The notes: generated by a model not told the origin, from the sequence alone. A DNA stretch of 5,510 nucleotides from a bacterium (GCA_030647855.1 JAUSIJ010000007.1:1-5510), one strand, 5' to 3'. Shown: positions 1 to 4,976, numbered from the stretch's first letter. Program-made: numbers and translations.

Positions 1-54
1 AGGTTATGAGCCTCCCGAGATACTACTTCTCCACCCCGCTAAAAACTTGCGATA

Positions 55-82
55 ATTATACATGAACGCAACGGTGTCGCAA
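55..82 (-). promoter_or_regulatory. Candidate leftward promoter for a gene off the left edge
   Basis: On the minus strand a TTGCGA -35 (77-82) and a perfect TATAAT -10 (55-60) are separated by 16 nt. The predicted transcript would start near 47 and run out of the window. A GGAGG motif on the minus strand at 12-16 could be the Shine-Dalgarno of a gene whose start codon lies just beyond the edge, since no ATG follows within the window. The promoter lies just past the leftward terminator at 94-130, as expected for a new transcription unit. The -35 is only partly consensus. Confidence 0.4.
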
Positions 83-93
83 GCAGATCAATA

Positions 94-130
94 TGTAAAA
101 ATTGGCCCAGCATTTAGTATGCTGGGCCAA
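94..130 (-). terminator. Rho-independent terminator of the 89-aa gene
   Basis: A perfect 12-bp stem (102-113 paired with 119-130, sequence ATGCTGGGCCAA on the 3' arm) closes a 5-nt loop. Read on the minus strand it is followed directly by a run of five T (97-101). It lies about 30 nt past the stop codon of the leftward gene at 161-430. In the plus direction no T-run follows, so it works mainly leftward. Confidence 0.85.
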
Positions 131-160
131 AGGGCTTCGACTGTTTACCCGAGAGAGCGC

Positions 161-430
161 TCACTTGATTCTGCGCTCGCTACCGATACGCACGCGCGGC
201 ACAGGGTTGCTTGGAATATCGAGGACAACGTCCGCAATATCCAAGGTCGGGGCCGCTTCGTCGTTCACAAAGTGCATCCCATACTCCTCGAACTCGACGA
301 TCCGCTCGAACTCGCCTCGGGAGGCACACTCAAGCACGGGATCCTCGACAGCGAGGGCGTGCTCGAGCAGTGTGTTCGTACGTGTCGTGGGCTCCATGGC
401 GGAAAAGTAAGCTGTTCCGTGCTGTCGCAT
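161..430 (-). CDS. Small hypothetical protein, 89 aa, strongly promoted
   Basis: I do not recognise the family and assign no function. The 89-residue product is hydrophilic, with an acidic middle (about residues 39-69, rich in E and D) and a basic C-terminal tail (RVRIGSERRIK). There is no signal peptide, membrane segment or cysteine pair, so it is probably cytoplasmic. The start at 430 is well supported: AAGGAG (minus strand, 438-443) stands 7 nt ahead of the ATG. The gene is a complete monocistronic unit with an extended -10 promoter at 502-531, a palindrome at the transcript start (473-491) and a terminator at 94-130. A longer reading frame on the opposite strand (62-454) lacks such signals and is treated as a shadow. 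The palindrome suggests regulated expression, perhaps by a repressor. It could be a small regulator or toxin/antitoxin-type protein, but no motif shows this. Confidence 0.72.
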   Translation of the reverse strand: MRQHGTAYFSAMEPTTRTNTLLEHALAVEDPVLECASRGEFERIVEFEEYGMHFVNDEAAPTLDIADVVLDIPSNPVPRVRIGSERRIK

Positions 431-472
431 ATGGCGACTCCTTCCAAGAGATGAGAGATGTGATGTGTTTTC

Positions 473-491
473 GATAGAGACAATCTCTATC
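473..491 (-). promoter_or_regulatory. Perfect palindrome at the transcript start, candidate operator
   Basis: GATAGAGA-CAA-TCTCTATC is a perfect 8-bp inverted repeat with a 3-nt spacer. On the minus strand it falls at about +4 to +22 of the transcript predicted from the promoter at 502-531. That position suits a repressor operator that blocks promoter clearance, or a 5' hairpin that stabilises the mRNA. The sequence alone does not decide between them. Confidence 0.55.
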
Positions 492-501
492 TTCTGTTAC
501 T

Positions 502-531
502 ATTATACCAAAGTATGTCTCATCTTGTCAA
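502..531 (-). promoter_or_regulatory. Near-consensus extended -10 promoter for the 89-aa gene
   Basis: On the minus strand the -35 is a perfect TTGACA (526-531) and the -10 a perfect TATAAT (502-507), preceded by TGG to give an extended -10 (TGnTATAAT). The spacer is 18 nt. Predicted transcription starts near 495 and leaves a 5' leader of about 65 nt. This is the best-matching housekeeping sigma promoter in the window. Confidence 0.85.
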
Positions 532-559
532 GGGGCTGAAGAGCAATGGCCAAAATATG

Positions 560-587
560 TTGCAAAACAAGGCCAGTCGTGGATAAT
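560..587 (+). promoter_or_regulatory. Candidate promoter of tRNA-Met
   Basis: TTGCAA (560-565) and GATAAT (582-587) are separated by 16 nt. Transcription would begin around 594, about 10 nt before the mature 5' end of the tRNA, which fits a short tRNA leader. TAATTA (584-589) with an 18-nt spacer is an alternative -10. Confidence 0.5.
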
Positions 588-603
588 TAAGTGGGTAGTT
601 TTT

Positions 604-676
604 GTCGGGGTAGCTCAGTCGGTAGAGCACAGCACTCATAAAGCTGCGGTCGTGGGTTCAATCCCCACCCCCGACA
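604..676 (+). tRNA. tRNA-Met (anticodon CAT)
   Basis: A full cloverleaf can be drawn. The acceptor GTCGGGG (604-610) pairs perfectly with CCCCGAC (669-675), with discriminator A676. The D-stem is GCTC/GAGC (613-616/625-628). The anticodon stem CAGCA/AGCTG (630-634/642-646) has an A-A mismatch at its loop-closing pair, and the loop CTCATAA gives anticodon CAT (637-639). The T-arm is GTGGG/CCCAC around TTCAATC. CCA is not encoded (ACAA follows). The G1-C72 pair argues against the bacterial initiator tRNA. The elongator tRNA-Met is the default reading, but a CAT anticodon could also be tRNA-Ile2 modified with lysidine, which needs comparison with known examples. Confidence 0.93.
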
Positions 677-677
677 C

Positions 678-723
678 AAAGTGAGGGAGCAGTATTCGCT
701 TGAGCGAGCGCTACCACTTTTCT
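678..723 (+). terminator. Weak candidate terminator after tRNA-Met
   Basis: AAAGTG (678-683) can pair with CACTTT (715-720), with inner AGC/GCT (688-690/710-712) and CGCT/AGCG (697-700/707-710) segments. The T-run is only four bases and is partly inside the stem, so this is a weak terminator at best. Confidence 0.3.
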
Positions 724-791
724 GAAGTATTGTCTTACTCCGCACCAGAGCGACGCATTGTTTTTAAAAATCCTTTTTCTCCTTTCATCTC

Positions 792-966
792 AGCGAGCCC
801 CCTCCTTTCGATAGCATTGCGGGAGGCACTGTAGGAGCGTAAGGAGCCGAACAGAAAAATCAAACTGTCTGAGCTCGAAGAGCGAGTTTTTGATTTTTCG
901 TTAGTGAGGTAACTATACGCTCCCAGTGCCGAAGCATTCTGCTTGAGAAAGGAGGGGGCGAGCGCT
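792..966 (+). ncRNA. ssrS: 6S RNA-like rod (ssrS candidate)
   Basis: No protein gene fits between tRNA-Met and 971, but the stretch folds into one long rod of about 175 nt. The closing stem is AGCG/CGCT (792-795/963-966), then a small internal loop, then 13 perfect pairs (797-809/947-959). Next comes a central bubble whose 3' side makes a small hairpin AAGCA-TTC-TGCTT (932-944), while the 5' side (810-824) stays open. Beyond it lie 7 pairs (825-831/924-930), a TA bulge, 8 pairs (834-841/916-923), a bulged region, and an apical stem with AAC/GTT plus 11 pairs (854-864/889-899). The size, closing stem, asymmetric bubble with 3'-side hairpin and bulged apical stem match 6S RNA. That RNA mimics an open promoter and binds sigma-70-type RNA polymerase. 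SRP RNA is unlikely because its GGAA-loop domain is absent. Strand is inferred from the 3'-side hairpin; no clear promoter was found. Confidence 0.5.
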
Positions 967-971
967 CTTCA

Positions 972-1000
972 TTGACTTTTCACCATACCCTAATTATCAT
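972..1000 (+). promoter_or_regulatory. Promoter of the 58-aa gene
   Basis: TTGACT (972-977) and TATCAT (995-1000) are separated by exactly 17 nt. Transcription would start near 1007, leaving about 40 nt of leader before the GTG start at 1047. It begins just after the 6S-like RNA ends. Confidence 0.55.
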
Positions 1001-1046
1001 CAATGACTGGACACATCAAGGGGTTCTTTTTGAGAAGGAGCATGTC

Positions 1047-1223
1047 GTGGCAAACGGAAGTAACGGACACAATGGCAAGGTTGACCCGACACACTACAAG
1101 CCGCGTCGGCGAAACTGGAGCGCTCGCAAGCAGGCTCGGCTCATCCGAGGTAAGGGCACGCTGGCTCGGCGCAAATTTCACGAGGAATCTGACCTAGAAA
1201 TCCAAGCTTTCATGTCGCGATAA
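1047..1223 (+). CDS. Small basic hypothetical protein, 58 aa, GTG start
   Basis: The family is not recognised. The product is rich in Arg and Lys (run PRRRNWSARKQARLIRGKG at about residues 19-37, then LARRKF), with an Asn/Gly-rich N-terminus and an acidic patch EESDLE near residues 46-51. It has no membrane segment. Its charge suggests nucleic acid or ribosome binding, but that is inference. GTG 1047 is chosen because GAAGGAG (1034-1040) lies 6 nt upstream. The same frame is open upstream to a TTG at 972, but that codon sits in the promoter -35 and would precede the transcript start. An ATG at 1042 is in another frame and too close to the Shine-Dalgarno. A strong terminator begins 8 nt after the stop, so promoter, ribosome site, frame and terminator form a complete unit. 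Confidence 0.65.
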   Translation: MANGSNGHNGKVDPTHYKPRRRNWSARKQARLIRGKGTLARRKFHEESDLEIQAFMSR

Positions 1224-1230
1224 CAAGATG

Positions 1231-1266
1231 ACGTCCGCATGCCCGGTGGCAGCGGACGCTTTTTTA
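1231..1266 (+). terminator. Strong rho-independent terminator
   Basis: CGTCCGC (1232-1238) pairs with GCGGACG (1252-1258). It is extended inward past one bulged A by TGCC/GGCA around a CGGT loop, giving 11 pairs, and is followed by a T-rich tail through 1265. It closes the 58-aa unit before the next promoter at 1281. Confidence 0.9.
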
Positions 1267-1280
1267 CCTGAAACCTTGAT

Positions 1281-1308
1281 TTGACTAAAGGATTATTTAG
1301 TGTACAAT
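1281..1308 (+). promoter_or_regulatory. Promoter of the 126-aa gene
   Basis: TTGACT (1281-1286) and TACAAT (1303-1308) are separated by 16 nt. Transcription would start near 1315, only about 23 nt before the ATG, and the GGAGG ribosome site at 1325-1329 lies in the leader. Confidence 0.7.
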
Positions 1309-1337
1309 AAGGGGCAGACTAGACGGAGGATTCCCTT

Positions 1338-1718
1338 ATGACACATCGCCAAGGGGTGCTCGGTTTCTTCAGAATCGCCGCCGAAAGTCAGCTTACGCTT
1401 GATCTTAGCGGCGCAAGAGAACACTTCGGGCCTAGCCTCACCAGTGAGATTGACCGCCTTCTCCAAGTCATGCACTCAAGAGGAGGTTCGATCCTCACGT
1501 TGACCGCCGACGGCAAACAGCTTCGCTGCTGGCAGACAATGCCCAAGCGGTTTGATCGTCACAGTGTTGACGGAGGAGAGCTCATCTTTTCACTTGAAGG
1601 TGCCAGGCTTCATCGTTTTTTTAATTGTCTCTGCGAGCGCAGGACAGGAAGAGTGACAGCTGACGAACCCACCAATGTCACGATCTGGGTGGCGGACACC
1701 CTAGGGCTGGTTGCATAA
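1338..1718 (+). CDS. Hypothetical protein, 126 aa, own promoter and terminator
   Basis: I do not recognise a domain. The product is soluble-looking, with no signal peptide or membrane helix. It alternates short hydrophobic strands (LTLDL, SILTLTA, ELIFSL, NVTIWVADTLGLVA) with a helical stretch around residues 36-46, which suggests a small alpha/beta fold. Two cysteines lie close together near the C-terminal third (NCLCERR, about residues 95-101) and one further upstream (RCWQ), which is too few for a clear zinc site. The ATG at 1338 is supported by GGAGG 8 nt upstream and a promoter at 1281-1308. The stop codon lies inside the terminator hairpin at 1704-1730, so translation and termination overlap. 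Composition is similar to its left neighbour and unlike the AT-rich endonuclease gene to its right. Function is unknown. Confidence 0.78.
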   Translation: MTHRQGVLGFFRIAAESQLTLDLSGAREHFGPSLTSEIDRLLQVMHSRGGSILTLTADGKQLRCWQTMPKRFDRHSVDGGELIFSLEGARLHRFFNCLCERRTGRVTADEPTNVTIWVADTLGLVA

Positions 1719-1730
1719 CCAGCTCTTTTT
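1704..1730 (+). terminator. Terminator overlapping the stop codon
   Basis: GGGCTGGTT (1704-1712) pairs with AACCAGCTC (1717-1725) over 9 bp including one G-T wobble, around a GCAT loop, followed by five T (1726-1730). The TAA stop of the 126-aa gene (1716-1718) spans loop and stem, so a terminating ribosome would cover the hairpin. Confidence 0.85.
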
Positions 1731-1735
1731 CTTAC

Positions 1736-1766
1736 CAACTGGTTAGTATAATTTCCTGTCACGAGG
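1736..1766 (+). repeat. Degenerate tRNA-Asp fragment upstream of the endonuclease gene
   Basis: Thirteen bases, CAACTGGTTAGTA (1736-1748), are identical to the D-loop segment of the intact tRNA-Asp at 2456-2468. After 8 altered bases (9 in the tRNA), TGTCACG (1757-1763) repeats the tRNA's anticodon-loop segment (2478-2484). Order and spacing are kept, but the stem sequences are lost, so this cannot fold as a tRNA. It reads as a left-hand remnant of the tRNA gene, placed so that the endonuclease gene is flanked by tRNA-Asp sequence. Chance similarity is possible because the D-loop motif is common. Confidence 0.5.
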
Positions 1767-1772
1767 TATAAT
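1747..1772 (+). promoter_or_regulatory. Two TATAAT boxes ahead of the endonuclease gene
   Basis: Perfect TATAAT hexamers lie at 1747-1752 and 1767-1772. Neither has a convincing -35. The first would place the transcript start near 1759 and leave a short leader with GAGG (1763-1766) 12 nt before the ATG. The second would give a nearly leaderless message. The first box lies within the tRNA-like fragment. Confidence 0.4.
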
Positions 1773-1778
1773 AATTCC

Positions 1779-2453
1779 ATGCCTATCTATAAAAAGGTTA
1801 ACAAGAACTTCTTCAAAAAATGGACAGGAGAGATGGCATATGTACTTGGATTTTTCGCGGCTGATGGATATATAACGCTCAATAAACGAGGCGCATATTT
1901 CTGGAGCATTCAAATCACCGACAAAATAATATTAGAGAATATTAAAAAGGCCGTGCAAGCCGATCATAAAATAAGTGTAAGGAGTCCGAGGGGAAATAAC
2001 AGTATACTTTATCGTCTGCAAATAGGAAGTAAGGAGATGTGTCGAGACTTACAAAAACTGGGATTTGTGCAAGGAAAAACAAAAAGTCTTGCCGTTCCCA
2101 ACGTGCCAAAAAAATATTTTTCAGATTTTGTTCGGGGTTATTTCGATGGAGACGGTAATGTCTGGATGGGATTCGTACATAAAGAAAGGATCACAAAATT
2201 ATTAGCTATTCGGACAGTTTTTACTTCTTGCTCCATGCAATTTCTAGAAGTAATGCGACAAAGGCTTGATGCTTTCGGTGTTAAGACTGGTGTTCTCAAA
2301 AAAGAAAATGGTAACTATTACAGGCTTATATACAGCATTCACGGATCTTTGAAATTATCTGATTTTATGTATAATCATAATGCATATATTTCAAAATTCT
2401 TTCTCAAGAGGAAGAAGAAAATTTTTGAAAGATACATTAAAATGCGGCCGTAG
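1779..2453 (+). CDS. LAGLIDADG homing endonuclease, single-chain two-motif type
   Basis: The 224-residue protein has two LAGLIDADG helices, LGFFAADGYI at residues 23-32 and FVRGYFDGDGNV at 117-128. Each ends in the acidic residue expected to bind the catalytic metal (D29 and D125). About 95 residues separate them, as in single-chain enzymes that act as pseudo-dimers and cut long asymmetric DNA sites. The region after each motif is rich in basic and aromatic residues, and the C-terminus is very basic (FFLKRKKKIFERYIKMRP). Such genes usually spread through introns, inteins or as free-standing elements. Here there is no intron or intein around it. The gene is much richer in A+T than its neighbours, which suggests transfer. 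Its TAG stop is the conserved U8-A9-G10 of tRNA-Asp, so the gene overlaps the tRNA by 10 nt. The ribosome site is weak (GAGG, 12 nt upstream). The tRNA-Asp gene is the natural candidate for its target or insertion site, by inference. Confidence 0.9.
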   Translation: MPIYKKVNKNFFKKWTGEMAYVLGFFAADGYITLNKRGAYFWSIQITDKIILENIKKAVQADHKISVRSPRGNNSILYRLQIGSKEMCRDLQKLGFVQGKTKSLAVPNVPKKYFSDFVRGYFDGDGNVWMGFVHKERITKLLAIRTVFTSCSMQFLEVMRQRLDAFGVKTGVLKKENGNYYRLIYSIHGSLKLSDFMYNHNAYISKFFLKRKKKIFERYIKMRP

Positions 2454-2518
2454 CTCAACTGGTTAGTAGCACCCGCTTGTCACGCGGGAGGTTGCCGGTT
2501 CAAGTCCGGTCGGCCGCG
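2444..2518 (+). tRNA. tRNA-Asp (anticodon GTC)
   Basis: The acceptor GCGGCCG (2444-2450) pairs perfectly with CGGCCGC (2511-2517). The discriminator is G2518, as usual for bacterial tRNA-Asp. The anticodon stem CCCGC/GCGGG closes a TTGTCAC loop with anticodon GTC (2479-2481). The T-arm GCCGG/CCGGT surrounds TTCAAGT. The D-arm is slightly odd: GCTC faces TAGC, so its fourth pair is a C-T mismatch and the D-loop is long. CCA is not fully encoded (GCAT follows). The first 10 nt overlap the end of the endonuclease gene, and the methyltransferase gene ends 6 nt downstream on the other strand. No separate promoter is evident, so it may be co-transcribed with the endonuclease gene. Confidence 0.93.
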
Positions 2519-2523
2519 CATCT

Positions 2524-3147
2524 TTAAGTTTTGACTTTTTTATAGAGATACACAGTAAAATCATCCGGTAGGTAATCGGTTACCACTTGGACGTGGTCGC
2601 AAAAAGTTCCGCAAAAATCTGCCACCTGTCGGGGATCATATGCGGCAAAGGTCTCATTGTCTACGTGAGTGGCCCGATCGAGCATATTGAAGGCAAAAGC
2701 GGTCTTTGCTAGGCCGTAGAGATACCTAATCATTTCAAAATAAAAGCGATCATTGTCGTGAACTTTGAAGCTCATGGTTCCCGAAGCGACCACGTAGTCA
2801 TATCCAGAGTTTTCCTCAAATGTATCTTTAAGCAGGAAACGAACGTTTGGGAAGCGCTCTCTGGCTATGCGTATGAAATCTGGCACGATATCTATGCCTG
2901 TATAGTTGACTGGCACCTTGGCGTCAGAGAGGAACTGGTACAGGTCGCCAGTACCGCAGCCCGCGTCAAGGATTGATTTTCCTCGCAGGTCGCCGACTGC
3001 TGCCAACACCTCAAAGCGCTTCACTTGATTCAGTTTACTGCCCCAGTGAAGGGTTTGAGGATCATGTGGCCCGAACTGGGCAAGCGCTCGCTCATAGAAG
3101 ACTTGTAATCGTTCAAGGTCGTGTGAGGCAAGTGTAGTCATGTGCAT
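2524..3147 (-). CDS. Class I SAM-dependent methyltransferase
   Basis: The 207-residue protein has the Rossmann-like methyltransferase core. Motif I is ILDAGCGTGDL at residues 59-69 and binds S-adenosylmethionine. The acidic end of strand 2 is YTGIDIVP (D86), expected to hold the ribose hydroxyls. The motif IV region is YDYVVASGTMSF, about 116-127. An N-terminal helical part (residues 1-50, with ERLQVFYERALAQFGPHDP and LHWGSKLNQ) precedes the core. There is no membrane segment, so it is cytoplasmic. The substrate cannot be read from the sequence; small-molecule and natural-product-like methyltransferases share this layout. Two in-frame ATGs (3145-3147 and 3139-3141) are possible starts and neither has a clear Shine-Dalgarno. 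A minus-strand TATAAT lies upstream at 3173-3178. It stands alone, divergent from the membrane-protein gene. Confidence 0.88.
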   Translation of the reverse strand: MHMTTLASHDLERLQVFYERALAQFGPHDPQTLHWGSKLNQVKRFEVLAAVGDLRGKSILDAGCGTGDLYQFLSDAKVPVNYTGIDIVPDFIRIARERFPNVRFLLKDTFEENSGYDYVVASGTMSFKVHDNDRFYFEMIRYLYGLAKTAFAFNMLDRATHVDNETFAAYDPRQVADFCGTFCDHVQVVTDYLPDDFTVYLYKKVKT

Positions 3148-3172
3148 AGAAGCGAAATCGTTTGATGATACA

Positions 3173-3180
3173 ATTATAAT
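3173..3180. promoter_or_regulatory. Overlapping divergent -10 boxes
   Basis: The sequence ATTATAAT gives a perfect TATAAT on both strands: minus 3173-3178 toward the methyltransferase gene, plus 3175-3180 toward the membrane-protein gene. No good -35 was found at 16-18 nt on either side. If the plus box is used, the transcript starts near 3187 and carries the whole inverted-repeat element (3203-3320) as a leader. The two promoters could not be occupied together. Confidence 0.45.
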
Positions 3181-3202
3181 ACTGAATCGAAAAATGTAAT
3201 GA

Positions 3203-3320
3203 ATCCCGTTAGAGACCGCGGTCTCCCAATTTAGTAAATAAACATGAGGTATTATTATTTATTGCAAGATGTTAATAGACAAGAACAAGAGGCATTTTAG
3301 CGGCCTGTCTCTAACGGGAT
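3203..3320 (+). promoter_or_regulatory. Leader element with 14-bp inverted repeat, possible switch
   Basis: ATCCCGTTAGAGAC (3203-3216) is perfectly complementary to GTCTCTAACGGGAT (3307-3320). The right arm ends 5 nt before the ATG at 3326. The left arm also overlaps a perfect 14-nt palindrome (3212-3225, GAGACCGCGGTCTC). GAGAC at 3212-3216 can therefore pair either with GTCTC at 3221-3225 in a small local hairpin or with GTCTC at 3307-3311 in the long stem. The long stem would bury the region just upstream of the start codon. The AT-rich interior (3226-3295) holds no gene. It may be a regulatory mRNA leader. A 118-bp MITE-like insertion is the main alternative, though no convincing target duplication was seen beyond GA. 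Confidence 0.5.
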
Positions 3321-3325
3321 GAAGT

Positions 3326-4270
3326 ATGAGTGAAAGTACACAAAAATTTTCTCTTCCACCCCTTCCTTCTGTTGGAGCGCTTTTTCGCAGCACCTTCCTC
3401 TTTTGGAAGTCGCATTTGGCTCTGATTATCGGCATCAGTCTCGTCCCATTTCTACTCTCGGTCGTGCAGATTGCGATTGTAGAAACCGGAGACCGGACGC
3501 TGGCGAGCCTCTGGAGCCTCATTACCATTATGGTGAGTCTCCTGGCCTACCTGGCGCTGTTTTACGCCGTCTCGCGCGAGGGGACGTTTGCGGGCGGTGT
3601 GGCCGGCTCGTTAAGAGAGGCAATAAAAGTCTTTATGTCTTTTCTGTGGCTCGAGATTCTGTTGGCGGTGGCGCTTGTCGGTGGCTACGCACTCTTTGTT
3701 ATTCCGGGGATTTTCCTTTCGATTGCTATGAGTTTCGCGCCGTTCGCCTTTATTGTTGAAGGAAAGCGGGGCATAACGGCTCTTGCCGCAAGTTGGCACT
3801 ATGCACGAGGATATTGGTGGGGCATTCTTCTCCGACTTCTGGCACTCGTCCTGTTGGCTGGTCTCGTGTCCTTGGTAGTCACCCTTGCGGTTGTAACCAT
3901 TCAGCCCGGACCGCTTCAGGCTAAAGAGATGGCCGGCTCGGCATATCGGTATGGAAGTTCACAATTTGAAAACCCATCGCCTCTACTTTTAGTGGTGAAC
4001 AACGCTCTAAGCTCTCTCTTCGTAACTCCGATAAGTATTATTTTTCTTTATTTTCTGTACAAAGCATTAGTCGAGCTCAAGGGTCGCGCTACAAGGGAAG
4101 CTCTCTTGCCACTCGAGCAAAAGACCACTTACTATCTCGGTGTGGGCGTGGTCACTATCTTTATTGTCATTACCCTCTCCGCCTTCGTCTTCATTTCGTA
4201 TGGGCCCAAGATTATGCACTTTCGGCAGTTGCCGGGCGTTCCTTTCAGTATATTTGTTGAATCCCTTTAG
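3326..4270 (+). CDS. Multi-pass membrane protein, GPDPase membrane-domain-like
   Basis: The 314-residue protein has about six or seven membrane segments, near residues 31-52, 62-82, 105-125, 126-144, 163-192, 222-247 and 270-292. A short cytoplasm-like N-terminus (MSESTQKFSLPPLPSVGALF) leads in. The segment IPGIFLSIAMSFAPFAFIVEG followed by ALAASWHYARGYWW (residues 126-165) resembles the signature of the YciC / glycerophosphodiesterase membrane-domain and DUF975-like families (a PGI turn, then ALxxSW). These proteins are mostly uncharacterised integral membrane proteins. No catalytic domain is attached here. The loop at 194-218 is hydrophilic and probably outside the bilayer. The ATG at 3326 has only a poor ribosome site (GGGAT within the inverted repeat), which fits control by the leader. 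The next gene is 127 nt downstream on the same strand, but no function links the two. Confidence 0.78.
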   Translation: MSESTQKFSLPPLPSVGALFRSTFLFWKSHLALIIGISLVPFLLSVVQIAIVETGDRTLASLWSLITIMVSLLAYLALFYAVSREGTFAGGVAGSLREAIKVFMSFLWLEILLAVALVGGYALFVIPGIFLSIAMSFAPFAFIVEGKRGITALAASWHYARGYWWGILLRLLALVLLAGLVSLVVTLAVVTIQPGPLQAKEMAGSAYRYGSSQFENPSPLLLVVNNALSSLFVTPISIIFLYFLYKALVELKGRATREALLPLEQKTTYYLGVGVVTIFIVITLSAFVFISYGPKIMHFRQLPGVPFSIFVESL

Positions 4271-4397
4271 TTTTATCAGCGCTCGTTCGAGTCTTTAATT
4301 CGTGTTCACGATTACGGCGTGGCGTGGAAGAGAAGGTATGGAATGCATCGGTTGCTTGCCCGTCAGCATATTTACCGATATCCTGTAAAAAAATCAT

Positions 4398-4961
4398 ATG
4401 TCAAATAAAACAGCTATTACCCTCCTAATAATTGTGATCGGGCTGGCGGTTATCGGCGGTGTCTACGCGGGCTTTAACCTTTTTGGGGACTCGCTTGATA
4501 CGCCGGAAGGTAGCCCCGATGGCAAAGAAGAGGAAACCGTTACTCTTAATGTTTTTTTCTTAGATTCAAAAGACCCGCGCTCGGCGACAGACTGCGGGGT
4601 AACTCGCTCTGTGACACGAGTCATTCCTGAAACGCCGCGAGTTGCCGATGCAGCTCTTAAGGAACTCTTTAAGGGGCCTACTGCCGCCGAGTATACTGCT
4701 GGCTTAACAACCGCTTTCTCGCCCAATCCCAACACTGGCGAGGCAACCAAGGAGCTCGGTGAGTACTACCGCGGGGTTTCTATTGAAAATGGGACGGCGA
4801 TCGTTGACTTCAGCGAAACTGCGCTCGGTTATCTCAATAGTCCAGCCTGCATGCAACAAGCCGTCAAAGGACCGATTATCGATACGCTCAAACAATTCAC
4901 CACAATCGACGAAGTCGAGTTCTCCATTGATGGCGAGATATACACTGAGTGGGACGCGTAA
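4398..4961 (+). CDS. Membrane-anchored GerMN-domain protein
   Basis: The 187-residue protein begins with an N-terminal membrane anchor (residues 6-25, AITLLIIVIGLAVIGGVYAG), then an acidic linker (about 31-46, DSLDTPEGSPDGKEEE). A GerMN-like domain follows at about 47-180. Typical features are the first strand VTLNVFFLDS, a helix ADAALKELFKGPTAAEY, the strand VSIENGTAIVDFSE, and the closing TLKQFTTIDEVEFSIDGE. Two cysteines (C66 and C151) could form a disulfide outside the membrane. GerMN domains occur in spore germination protein GerM and in many envelope lipoproteins of non-sporulating bacteria, so sporulation is not implied. The lack of a lipobox cysteine favours a transmembrane anchor over a lipoprotein. 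The ATG at 4398 has no clear Shine-Dalgarno, only an A-rich run upstream. The gene ends 15 nt before the structured RNA at 4977. Confidence 0.85.
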   Translation: MSNKTAITLLIIVIGLAVIGGVYAGFNLFGDSLDTPEGSPDGKEEETVTLNVFFLDSKDPRSATDCGVTRSVTRVIPETPRVADAALKELFKGPTAAEYTAGLTTAFSPNPNTGEATKELGEYYRGVSIENGTAIVDFSETALGYLNSPACMQQAVKGPIIDTLKQFTTIDEVEFSIDGEIYTEWDA

Positions 4962-4976
4962 AAAGCGTTCGGAATA

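Noticed and set aside
62..454. Long rightward open frame of 130 codons opposite the 89-aa gene
   Set aside because: It runs through the leftward terminator hairpin and has no ribosome site. The minus-strand gene has promoter, Shine-Dalgarno and terminator, so this frame is taken as its shadow.
972..1046. Upstream extension of the 58-aa gene to a TTG at 972
   Set aside because: That codon is part of the promoter -35 and would lie before the predicted transcript start, while GTG 1047 has a good ribosome site.
1779..2453. Endonuclease gene as an intron-encoded ORF inside tRNA-Asp
   Set aside because: The tRNA at 2444-2518 is complete and uninterrupted, and the upstream tRNA-like fragment is too degenerate to serve as a 5' exon.
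3203..3320. Insertion sequence or MITE
   Set aside because: The 14-bp ends fit, but there is no transposase, no second copy in the window and no convincing target duplication, so a leader element is preferred with reserve.
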